Positions 26,901-33,538 of a stretch of DNA of 64,000 bases are shown here, piece by piece (position 1 is the stretch's first letter; the number at the start of each line of letters is the position of its first letter). A program made the position numbers and the translations under genes. The stretch is from positions 124,001 to 188,000 of the forward strand of contig CAYLUN010000002.1 of NCBI GenBank assembly GCA_964386865.1, read 5' to 3'. This stretch comes from CAYLUN01 sp964386865. GTDB lineage: Bacteria > Verrucomicrobiota > Kiritimatiellia > RFP12 > UBA1067. Under the pieces are notes generated by a model. That model was given only the letters and a program-made list of their open reading frames with translations. It was not told the DNA's origin and searched no databases.

Positions 26901-27877
26901 GCGCGAACGCGCCGTTCGGCGTGATCAACGAGGAGTCGCTCGACCGCCTGCCCGCCGCGGCGAAGGCGGTGGTCTGGCCGCTGGCGGTCTGCCCGAGCGA
27001 CGCGGCGTTTGACCGAGTGGCGTCGTTTGTGAAGCAGGGCGGATATCTGCTGCTGACCGGCGACCCGCGCTTCGACGCGAACCGCAAGCCCACGCGCCTC
27101 GACCGGCTGGAGAAACTTGGGCTGGCGCCTGTGAGCACAGCCCCGGAGCCGCCCTTCGAGCGTCAGCCTGCGACGATTGCCGACGTCGACGTCAGGCTGT
27201 CGTCGAACGCTCGCGTCCTGTGGTCACCCGCGCCGGTGGAGCTGCTGGACGGGCAGAAGGAGCTGAAGCTCTGTCGGCGCTTTCTCGAGTCGGCGGTCGG
27301 ATTGGGCCGGCTCACGGTCTCGCCAGACGACGGCGGCCTGCTGGCGTTCGATGTCGCCCTGCAAGAGGGCCGCGCGCTCGTTGCCGTGAATACGACCACG
27401 GGTGTGGTGCAGGCCGCGATCGCGCCGCATGCGGGCCTGCCGGAAATCCGCGCGGGCCTGATGCCGGGGCGCACGCTCTACGTGCAGGTCGATGCAAAAG
27501 GGCACGGGGTGGCCGCCGCCTCGTCCCGCGGGCTCGCGGTCGCGGGGCGCGAGTTCTTGGAGGGCGAGGGGGACTGGGCGCTGCTGTCCTTGGACGGCAA
27601 GGACCTGCGCGAGTCGGCTCAGGTGCTGGCGCTGCCGTTCGGCGCGGGACGCTTCGGACTGGCTCGGGCGGACGGCGCGCCTGCGCTGACGGGCGAGGTG
27701 GGCGAGTTCCGAGCGGGCGTGTGGACGCCGCTTGAACCTCAAAAGCTCGAAGTGGGGGATGGCGCGGTGCGCGGCTCAGCGGACGCGGCCACGGCCTACG
27801 ACCTGCGCCTGCTGGCGGCCGAAGGCCAGATGCCTGCCGCCCGCGAGCGGGCCGAGCGGCTCCTGCGCGTCAGGTGA
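23978..27877 (+). CDS. Large secreted glycoside hydrolase, clan GH-A type
   Basis: I chose the ATG at 23978 over the in-frame ATG at 23939 because a clear signal peptide follows (MSKAAAVAVCLVLACLSLAA); 1299 residues. The order is a beta-sandwich (~25-185), a flavodoxin/GATase-like segment (~195-330; R-I-A-I-L-R and L-L-V-L-P-N), a beta-sandwich (~460-560), a TIM barrel (~575-960), a second GATase-like segment (~975-1060) and a C-terminal beta region. The barrel has N-E-P with Glu713 (acid/base position) and L-G-E-F-G with Glu854 (nucleophile position), as in clan GH-A retaining enzymes. The substrate is unknown; beta-galactosidase-like or cellulase-like activity is possible. Confidence 0.78.
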   Translation: MSKAAAVAVCLVLACLSLAAAASVPLPMDDPARWRPNPDGGNAPAVTAAEAVEGRPALRFAYANAKGFGNSLLENVAVPPESYGVRFKLFVEAAAPEAAMHLWLREKDGDMWLCRVAPEDGKGIAGRAGVWRDVFAPFSAFDHQPRGDKRRQFLSCDRLLLGFNYGSQTVRVADLAFAVRVAANLPADAAARAAVAPPIDPPGRRIAILREPTVAHEPGHADPERLAALLRDAGFSPAFLRAADLCDPARFSRAAVDLLVLPNAPFFPQAGAPAFRAFLKAGGSFFSTGGYAFDRLGDYGDAGWSAQKRWPLAREMDSARRDAGRLNTRNGEHGDTMKLSRDQIGVFDPSFLLRNVASVATAPDQFVAPEPWRAPLALEGPAAVAMTGNNSPVFPDVCGRWIPLLETADRLGRPRGPAAALVLNHSGPYAGSNWGFAGVTNRDLFSGEFPALDRLFVSACRRLLAPSYLVTLKSGFASYRPGETVTLSARVYAPSNALALTVRFRVGDTVVAEKPVADGTATASWPLAEALPDFRAFSAELLADGQPVDILRSGFTVWNTARAQEGPHVKLRDNYFDFNGRPLFFGGANTTGMMWYSDSEDPLVWRRDFERMGDFAMNTLRILHFSPFCNATNPAAARGSARELASRPEKTCRQTDAIVQLAQPSQVSIFLSLHDWIPLDISDEDLAAQQDWNRFWVSRYRGFPGMLYDIQNEPGTSLSNDAVLRPLYEKWLAARDGSVQAALAAWQGSGAKPAIDFGAKAAGWDDLRFRDNERFRAWVYARWQRANGEAVKAAAPDAPVTVGHLQNLTASEKVLDTAGIDFSNIHHYGEVGHLRSVLKLIDRRFEGKGFSLGEFGSKVAHTARNNGDWGDPAEDSVRHYLAVGHYALGMGASFVANWSWKDFRDSVFPWGVNHADLTPKPVLEAYRNMMLLFRTAQPRYEEPQLWLVLPDSFRLGPESARIHEGLRRAADALLCANAPFGVINEESLDRLPAAAKAVVWPLAVCPSDAAFDRVASFVKQGGYLLLTGDPRFDANRKPTRLDRLEKLGLAPVSTAPEPPFERQPATIADVDVRLSSNARVLWSPAPVELLDGQKELKLCRRFLESAVGLGRLTVSPDDGGLLAFDVALQEGRALVAVNTTTGVVQAAIAPHAGLPEIRAGLMPGRTLYVQVDAKGHGVAAASSRGLAVAGREFLEGEGDWALLSLDGKDLRESAQVLALPFGAGRFGLARADGAPALTGEVGEFRAGVWTPLEPQKLEVGDGAVRGSADAATAYDLRLLAAEGQMPAARERAERLLRVR

Positions 27878-27964
27878 CACCTGAACGCACCCCATTGCGA
27901 ATGTCTGGCCGTATTGTCATCTACAGAGATAGAACCGACCAATTTTTCAAAAGCGGGATTGATG

Positions 27965-27987
27965 TTGCAAATGTATTACATATGCAA
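27965..27987 (+). promoter_or_regulatory. Operator palindrome of the toxin-antitoxin pair
   Basis: A 23-bp inverted repeat: arms TTGCAAATGTA and TACATATGCAA around a central T, with 10 of 11 arm positions matching. It lies 33 bp upstream of the antitoxin start in AT-rich DNA. RelB/DinJ-type antitoxins repress their own operon at such sites. Confidence 0.7.
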
Positions 27988-28020
27988 AAATATGGCATTC
28001 TTTTGAAAGGGGATGCCTTT

Positions 28021-28280
28021 ATGAGCACAGCGACGCTACAGGTGCGGTTGGACAATCAGCTTAAAAAAATGACGCAGACATGTTTTTTTCAGCGGCAGGG
28101 GTGGACATAACGACCGCCGTAAGAATGTTCCTTCGCCAAGTCGTGATTCGACAGGCGAGTCCATTCGAGATTGTCGCAAGCGATGCCTTTTATGCGCCCG
28201 CCAACCAGAAAGTATTAAATAAATCCATTCAACAACTTGAGTCAGGAAAAGGGAAAGCCCAGTCACTCAAAGAGGGGTAG
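28021..28280 (+). pseudogene. RelB/DinJ-type antitoxin, frameshifted
   Basis: The frame opens with MSTATLQVRLDNQLKK, a ribbon-helix-helix antitoxin N-terminus. It then runs through an A7 tract (28063-28069) into a stop at 28108. Reading one base back after the tract gives an uninterrupted continuation from A-D-M-F-F-S-A-A-G-V-D-I-T-T-A-V-R-M-F through the C-terminal toxin-binding region to the stop at 28278. So the ORF is intact except for one missing A. It could be a real disabling mutation, an assembly error in the homopolymer, or slippage-dependent expression. GC content is far below that of the neighbours, which suggests acquisition by transfer. Confidence 0.8.
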
Positions 28281-28283
28281 CCC

Positions 28284-28545
28284 ATGAAGAAAGTTATTTC
28301 GGATGAGGGGTTGGGCTGATTATGTCAACTGGCAAACCCAAGACAAGAAAACACTCAAGCGCATCAATGCCCTGCTTCAAGATGTTGAGCGAAACGGGCG
28401 CAAGGGGATAGGAAACCCCGAACTACTCAAGGGGATGTCTGGTTTTTGGAGCCGTCGCATTAATGAAAGAGATCGGCTAGTGTACAAAATAGGCGACAGC
28501 GAAATCATGATAGCTCAGTGCCGCACTCATTATGGGGATCATTAA
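28284..28545 (+). pseudogene. YoeB-type mRNA-interferase toxin, frameshifted near the N-terminus
   Basis: It starts 3 nt after the antitoxin stop. The first frame reads MKKVISDEG and then hits a stop at 28317. The body (W-A-D-Y-V-N-W-Q-T-Q-D-K-K onward) is one frame away because there is one extra base in 28308-28311. The body keeps the YoeB features K-R-I-N, G-F-W-S-R-R-I-N, the Arg of R-L-V-Y and the C-terminal C-R-T-H-Y with the catalytic His-Tyr. YoeB cleaves mRNA on the ribosome. An alternative ATG at 28303 would give an 80-residue product lacking the first seven residues; whether that is active is unknown. Confidence 0.8.
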
Positions 28546-28841
28546 TGAATGCCGATGACCCGGGTCAGCAACCTCGTGGAGCGCGGTGTTACCTGACGAC
28601 TGGTTTACCCGCTCGGCGGGGGTCATCCTTCGCGATTCATTCTGTCATTAGCAGCCGTGCCGCTGGTTACGCGATCCGTACGATCAGTGGTGTGTGAGAG
28701 GCGCTCCGCAAGGGACGTCCCTACCCGATGGGCCTTTTCTATTTCTGTTTCCTTGCGTCATGTGGTTTCAGGCTTTCCTTCGCGCTGGCCCGCCGCCCCC
28801 TTTTTACCAACCTGAAAAATGCCGCCGGCTCCAGAGGCGGT
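28546..28841. other. Intergenic stretch after the toxin-antitoxin pair
   Basis: About 300 bases with no supportable gene. A short palindrome GGGACGTCCC lies at about 28708-28717. Base composition returns from AT-rich to GC-rich across it, so it probably contains the right edge of the acquired island. No flanking direct repeat or transposase was seen. Confidence 0.5.
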
Positions 28842-28870
28842 TTGCCGCGTGCGGCCCAATTGCGTATAAT
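28842..28870 (+). promoter_or_regulatory. Promoter of the 809-residue secreted protein gene
   Basis: TTGCCG (28842-28847), a 17-bp spacer and a consensus TATAAT (28865-28870), 37 bp upstream of the start codon, with GAGAGGAG as ribosome site. Confidence 0.72.
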
Positions 28871-28907
28871 CTCGTCCCGAGTATGGAGTTGACGAGAGGA
28901 GTGAGAC

Positions 28908-31337
28908 ATGCGCCGAAAGTGCTGGGTGTTCGCGGCGATTGCAACGGTCGCCTGTGTGGTCGGCTCTGCCGCGCCCGACGGCGTGGTGGTCAAGCGCGTG
29001 TCGGCGGCGGGCCATGAGGCCGTCTTAAAGCCGTTGCCAGCCGAGCGGGCGCGGCCTTACGGCGCGGGCTTTGCGCGCGACGGCGAAGTCTACGTCTGTG
29101 ACAACGGCTCGGACGCGAAGGCGCAGCGCGGCGTGACGTGGTCGGTCGATCTGAACCAGGCCGTGGCCGCGCCGCTGGTCGCCTCGGCGTGGGCCAAGCC
29201 CGAGGGGCAGGAGGGCGCGACCGGCGCGGACTTCTCGCTCTATTTGGATTTGCTGTACATGGATGGCACGCCGCTCTGGGGGCAGGTCGCTTCGTTTGAG
29301 ACCGACGCCGAGTCCGGCTGGCACCGGCGCGAGGTGGTCGTGACGCCCGACAAGCCGGTCCGCCGCGTGAGCTGCTACCTGCTCATGCGCAACCGCGCGG
29401 GGCGGGCGCTCTTCAAAGACCCTCGCTTCGGCACGCTGGCGGCGGACGGGCTGGCGCGCTTCGACGGCGTGGTGGCCGAGCAGGCGCGCCCGCCCGAGGA
29501 GGGGTTCCTCCTGCGCGACGTGGAGCAAGGCTCGGGGTTCGAGGCCCTCGGAAGGGAAGCGCTCGGCGTGCGGCTGGAGGCGCGGGCGCGTCGCGAGGCG
29601 GGCGTGACTTTTCACGACGTGACGCTCACAGAGGCCACGGGGAGAGACCGCGCGCTGACGCTGGTCTACACGCTGCCGCTGGCGGCCGGGGGGCTGACGT
29701 GGTTCCACGACCCGCGCCGCGCCGTGCCATTGGACGGCGCGAAGGGCGAGGTTGTGAACGCGACGCGGCACCCGGTCGGCGCGAACGGGCTGCTCTCGCG
29801 CTATCCGTTCGGCGCGGTGGCTACGGGCGGGCAGGGGCTCGCGGTCGGCATCGACCCTGCGACGCCGGTCTACTACCGCGTCGGCTGCCAGCCGCAGACG
29901 CGCGAGCTGTACCTCGCGTGCGACCTCGGGCTTGCGGCCGAGAAGCCCGTCGCGTCGTTCCGCTTTTGCGTCTTCGCGTTCGACGCGGACGGCGGGTTCC
30001 GCGCGGCGCTGGCGCGGTATTATGAACTCTACCCCGAGGCGTTCGCGACGCGCATCCGCGAGCAGGGCGTCTGGATGCCTTTCGCGGCGGTCAGCAAGGT
30101 GGATGGGTGGCAGGATTTCGGGTTCCGCTTCAAGGAGGGCGACGGCGAGACGGCGTGGGACGACGCGCACGGACTGCTGACCTTCCGCTACACCGAGCCC
30201 ATGACGTGGTGGATGGCGCTCAAGGGCGAGGGGCTGCGCACGCTGGCGCGCGGCGTTGAGGAGGCGCGGCGGCTGGCCGCGGCGGGCGACCGTGCGGCGC
30301 AGGCGTGGGCGGCGAGCGCGTTCGAGGACGAGAAGGGCCGCGTGCCGGGCCGCGTGCTCGATACGCCGTGGTGCAACGGCGTGGTGTGGAGCATGAACTC
30401 CGCGCCCGGCGTGGCGGGCGCGATGACGGACTTCACGAACAAGTTCGGGGCCGCTTACCTCGAACGGCAGTACGGCGCGTCAGCCAAGGCGGTCTGCGAC
30501 GGCGAGTACGTCGACTCGGCCGAGGCGTACGTGACCGAGGAGCTGGATTTCCGGCGCGGCCATTTCGCGGGCATGGAGCGACCGCTCTGCTATGCGCTGG
30601 GTTCGCGCAAAGTGGGCATTTACAAAGGGATGATCGGCTTTGAGTACGTGCGGGCCATCGCGCGCGAGATGCACGGGCGCGGCCGCTTCACCATGGCCAA
30701 CAGCACGCCGATCAGCTGGTTCTGGCTCGCGCCGCTCTTGGACGTGATGGGCACGGAGACCGACTGGAACCGCGGCGGGAAGTGGAGCCCGATGTCGGAC
30801 GACGAGCTGCTCTACCGCCGGGCGCTCTGCAAGGGCAAGCCCTACTGCTTCCTGATGAACAGCGATTTCTCGAAGTTCCCCTACGAGGCCACGGAGAAGT
30901 TCATGAAGCGGGCGCTGGCCTACGGCATGTTCCCCGGCTTTTTCAGCGCGGATGCCTCGACCGGCCACTACTTCACGCGGCCCGAGCTGTACAACCGCGA
31001 CCGGCCGCTGTTCAAGAAATACGTGCCGCTCTGCAGGCGCGTCGCCGAGGCGGGCTGGGAGCCGCTGACAGGCGCGGCGTCGGACAATGCGGCGGTGGCC
31101 GTGGAGCGCTTCGGCGCGCCGCCCGGCGCGTGCTACCTCACGGTCTTCAACGGGAGCGACACGCGGCAGCGGGCTGCCTTGACGCTGACGGCGCTGTCAG
31201 CCGAGGGCGCGTGCCGCGAGTGGGTGACCGGCGGCGAAGTCATTTGGCGCGACAGGCGTGCGGAGGTCGAGCTGGACGCGGGCGACGTGCGCGTGATCGG
31301 AATCGGGGGGGCGCCGTCCGGCGCCCCGCGTCCGTAA
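28908..31337 (+). CDS. Large secreted protein of glycosidase-like architecture, family not recognised
   Basis: A protein of 809 residues with a signal peptide (~1-22, cleavage near G-S-A-A). The first ~330 residues look like beta-sandwiches. The segment ~370-720 looks like a TIM barrel: there are regularly spaced hydrophobic strands, and acidic residues at strand ends in V-C-D-G-E-Y-V-D-S and V-M-G-T-E-T-D-W. A short beta domain closes the protein (F-N-G-S-D-T-R-Q). The layout resembles retaining or inverting glycosidases of PVC polysaccharide loci, but I cannot assign a family or catalytic pair. It sits between another GH and a ComEC-like gene and has its own strong promoter. Confidence 0.6.
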   Translation: MRRKCWVFAAIATVACVVGSAAPDGVVVKRVSAAGHEAVLKPLPAERARPYGAGFARDGEVYVCDNGSDAKAQRGVTWSVDLNQAVAAPLVASAWAKPEGQEGATGADFSLYLDLLYMDGTPLWGQVASFETDAESGWHRREVVVTPDKPVRRVSCYLLMRNRAGRALFKDPRFGTLAADGLARFDGVVAEQARPPEEGFLLRDVEQGSGFEALGREALGVRLEARARREAGVTFHDVTLTEATGRDRALTLVYTLPLAAGGLTWFHDPRRAVPLDGAKGEVVNATRHPVGANGLLSRYPFGAVATGGQGLAVGIDPATPVYYRVGCQPQTRELYLACDLGLAAEKPVASFRFCVFAFDADGGFRAALARYYELYPEAFATRIREQGVWMPFAAVSKVDGWQDFGFRFKEGDGETAWDDAHGLLTFRYTEPMTWWMALKGEGLRTLARGVEEARRLAAAGDRAAQAWAASAFEDEKGRVPGRVLDTPWCNGVVWSMNSAPGVAGAMTDFTNKFGAAYLERQYGASAKAVCDGEYVDSAEAYVTEELDFRRGHFAGMERPLCYALGSRKVGIYKGMIGFEYVRAIAREMHGRGRFTMANSTPISWFWLAPLLDVMGTETDWNRGGKWSPMSDDELLYRRALCKGKPYCFLMNSDFSKFPYEATEKFMKRALAYGMFPGFFSADASTGHYFTRPELYNRDRPLFKKYVPLCRRVAEAGWEPLTGAASDNAAVAVERFGAPPGACYLTVFNGSDTRQRAALTLTALSAEGACREWVTGGEVIWRDRRAEVELDAGDVRVIGIGGAPSGAPRP

Positions 31338-31341
31338 TCCC

Positions 31342-31386
31342 GCCTTCAGGCTGTAGCAGGGCACGGCTGACTGGCAGCCTGAAGGC
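31342..31386. repeat. Perfect 12-bp inverted repeat between a secreted-protein gene and comEC-like gene
   Basis: GCCTTCAGGCTG (31342-31353) pairs perfectly with CAGCCTGAAGGC (31375-31386) across a 21-nt loop, immediately after the stop at 31337. There is no T run, so it is more likely a REP-like element or an mRNA 3'-end stabiliser than an intrinsic terminator. Confidence 0.65.
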
Positions 31387-31438
31387 CGGACTACAAACGG
31401 TGGCATCAGTCAGCGTGTCACGTGTGAAAGGGTTCGAG

Positions 31439-33127
31439 ATGCGGAGGGGGCTGAGAGTCGTCGGACAGGTACGCGAGGCCTTTGAGGCGCTGGCGGGGCA
31501 GCTCCGCCGGCAGCCGCTGCTGTTGGGCGCGGCGCTGTTCCTTGCTGGCGTCGTGGCGGGGTACCGGTTCGTCCGCTGGCCGCTGGCGGCTGCGGGCGCG
31601 GTTCTGTGCGCGGCAGTGCTGCTCTGGCGCAGGCAGGGCTCGGGCGCACGCGGGGCGCGGGCCGCCGCGCTGATCACGCTGCTCGTCCTGGCGGGGTGGA
31701 GCCGTTCGGCGTGGGATCAAGCCGGGCGACGCGACGAAGCGGATCGCCTGGGGGATCGCGAGCCGAGGCAGACGTTCCTGTGCCGTGTGGGCGCGGATGT
31801 GGCGGTGACTCCCGTGCGGGGCGAGGCGGCTAAATACACGTTTCGGGCGGAGCGCGTAAAAGCCGTGGGAGACGGCGATCCGCTGCCGATCCGCTATCTG
31901 CCGGTGGTCGTCAACTGGTACGGCGCATACAGCGTCAGCGGCACAAACGCGCCTCAGGCGGGAGCGGTCTGGCGCGTGTCGGGGCGCGCGAAGGTGCAGA
32001 AGGGGCGCGACGGGTTGCCCGCGCTGACGCTCAACACCGGAGAGGATCGCGCCGAGCGCGTGCTCGATGCGGACAGCGGCTCGTGGCTGGTGCGCGCGGC
32101 GCAGGCGCGGCGGGTTGCGGCGCGGCGCGTGACGGTCGGAATCGAGAGCTGGGGCGTGGTTCCGCAACTCAATCAGGCCATGATGCTGGGCTGCCGCAGC
32201 GAGATTCCCGCCGACATGCGGCGCGTGTTCTCCAACTCGGGCACGATCCACGTCTTCGCGATCTCCGGCCTCAACATCGCGCTCGTGGCGGGGCTTCTGA
32301 TCGTGGTCGTGTCGGCGCTGGGCGTGCCCCGTCCGTACTGGGTGCTTGGCGTCGCGCCGCTTCTGATCTTTTATACGCTCGCGAGCGGCGCGCAGCCGAG
32401 CGCCGTGCGCGCCTGCGTGATGGCGATCATCTACTTCGCGGCGCCGCTCTTCGGGCGGAGGCCGAGCGGGCTGGCGGCGCTGGCCGGAACCGCGCTGCTG
32501 GTCTACGCGCTGGCGCCGTGGCTGGTCTACAGCATCGGCTGCACGCTCTCGTTTGCGGTCATGGGCGGGCTGGTGGTCTTCTGCAAGCCGTTCTGCACGG
32601 TCGGGCGAACGCTCTGCCGGCTGCCGCTGCTGGAGCAGCGCGCCTGCCTCTACGCCAAGGCGGGCAACGCGGCGGCGGCGGCTCGGCTGCTTGGGCTGAG
32701 GACGGCCGCGCGGTTCATGATCGATTCTGTCGCGGTGTCGCTGGCGGCCTGGCTGGCGTCGCTGCCGCTGAGCGCCTACTATTTCGGCCGGTTCACGCCC
32801 GGCGGGTTCTTCGCCAACCTCGTGATCGCGCCGTGCGCGTTCCTCGTGATGGTGGCGGGCAGCCTGGGGCTGGTGGCGAGCTTCGTGAGCGACTGGTTGG
32901 CTTCCTGCTTTAACCACGCGGCCGGCTTCTTTACGCTGGTGATGATCAAGACGGCGGAGCTCACGGTGAGCTTCGAGTGGGCCAACTTCCGGATTCCGAA
33001 GTGGGAGCCGTGGCTGGTCTGGCTCTGGTTCGCCGTGCTGGCGGGGTGCGCGTTTTGGCTGCGGCTGCGTCGGCCGGCGGACGGCATGGAGTGGCTTGAG
33101 CCGGGCGATGGGGGATGGGGCCGTTAG
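31439..33127 (+). CDS. ComEC/Rec2-family membrane protein (competence domain)
   Basis: The start at 31439 is chosen for AAAGGG upstream and the placement of two N-terminal helices; the long in-frame extension to 30782 overlaps the previous gene and is rejected. The protein has 562 residues: two N-terminal helices, a soluble DUF4131-like region (~70-235) and the polytopic Competence domain (~240-545) with the signature H-V-F-A-I-S-G-L-N-I-A-L-V. ComEC forms the inner-membrane channel for single-stranded DNA uptake. The C-terminal metallo-beta-lactamase-like nuclease domain of long forms is absent, and no other competence genes are nearby. Confidence 0.88.
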   Translation: MRRGLRVVGQVREAFEALAGQLRRQPLLLGAALFLAGVVAGYRFVRWPLAAAGAVLCAAVLLWRRQGSGARGARAAALITLLVLAGWSRSAWDQAGRRDEADRLGDREPRQTFLCRVGADVAVTPVRGEAAKYTFRAERVKAVGDGDPLPIRYLPVVVNWYGAYSVSGTNAPQAGAVWRVSGRAKVQKGRDGLPALTLNTGEDRAERVLDADSGSWLVRAAQARRVAARRVTVGIESWGVVPQLNQAMMLGCRSEIPADMRRVFSNSGTIHVFAISGLNIALVAGLLIVVVSALGVPRPYWVLGVAPLLIFYTLASGAQPSAVRACVMAIIYFAAPLFGRRPSGLAALAGTALLVYALAPWLVYSIGCTLSFAVMGGLVVFCKPFCTVGRTLCRLPLLEQRACLYAKAGNAAAAARLLGLRTAARFMIDSVAVSLAAWLASLPLSAYYFGRFTPGGFFANLVIAPCAFLVMVAGSLGLVASFVSDWLASCFNHAAGFFTLVMIKTAELTVSFEWANFRIPKWEPWLVWLWFAVLAGCAFWLRLRRPADGMEWLEPGDGGWGR

Positions 33128-33538
33128 CCTCCGGGCGCTTTTGGGAAAGTGCAAATGGAGCGAGCCTGAGATCGACGCTCCACGACGACGGCAAACAGTT
33201 TCGAGCGCGGCGGCACCTCTACGTCGGCGGGCCCGCAATATTCTTTGAGGGAAGACAGACTTGTTCCAAAAAGGCGGACTGAGCGGATTAACCCTCTTCG
33301 TGCCCACCGTTTGCCGGCCCGCGCGGCGGCTCGGCCGAAGAGCACTGCGCGGTGGCCGAAGTCCGCACTTGCGCGTGGCAGCTGAACTACAAGCGTCTCC
33401 GCACGCCGAACGCCGAATGCGGAAGGGGTGTAAACCCGCGCCATCGCATGTTTCGTTGTTTCTTCCTGCGGCGGATTCGGGTTTAATAGGGGCTGTGTGA
33501 TACGGGTGAGCCGGAATCTACTAGTCGAAGGGCGAACG
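33128..33538. other. Intergenic region before the MurC-like gene
   Basis: About 410 bases without a supportable gene. A weak promoter-like pair TTTCTT (33459-33464) and TTTAAT (33482-33487) with 17-bp spacing lies 52 bp before the start at 33539. The rest shows no clear structure. Confidence 0.4.

Noticed and set aside
27870..28910. The AT-rich island as an insertion sequence or genomic island with ends
   Set aside because: No transposase, integrase, terminal inverted repeat or target duplication could be found around it.
30782..31438. An N-terminal extension of the ComEC-like protein back to 30782
   Set aside because: It overlaps the preceding secreted-protein gene in another frame and translates to low-complexity sequence; the start at 31439 fits the family.
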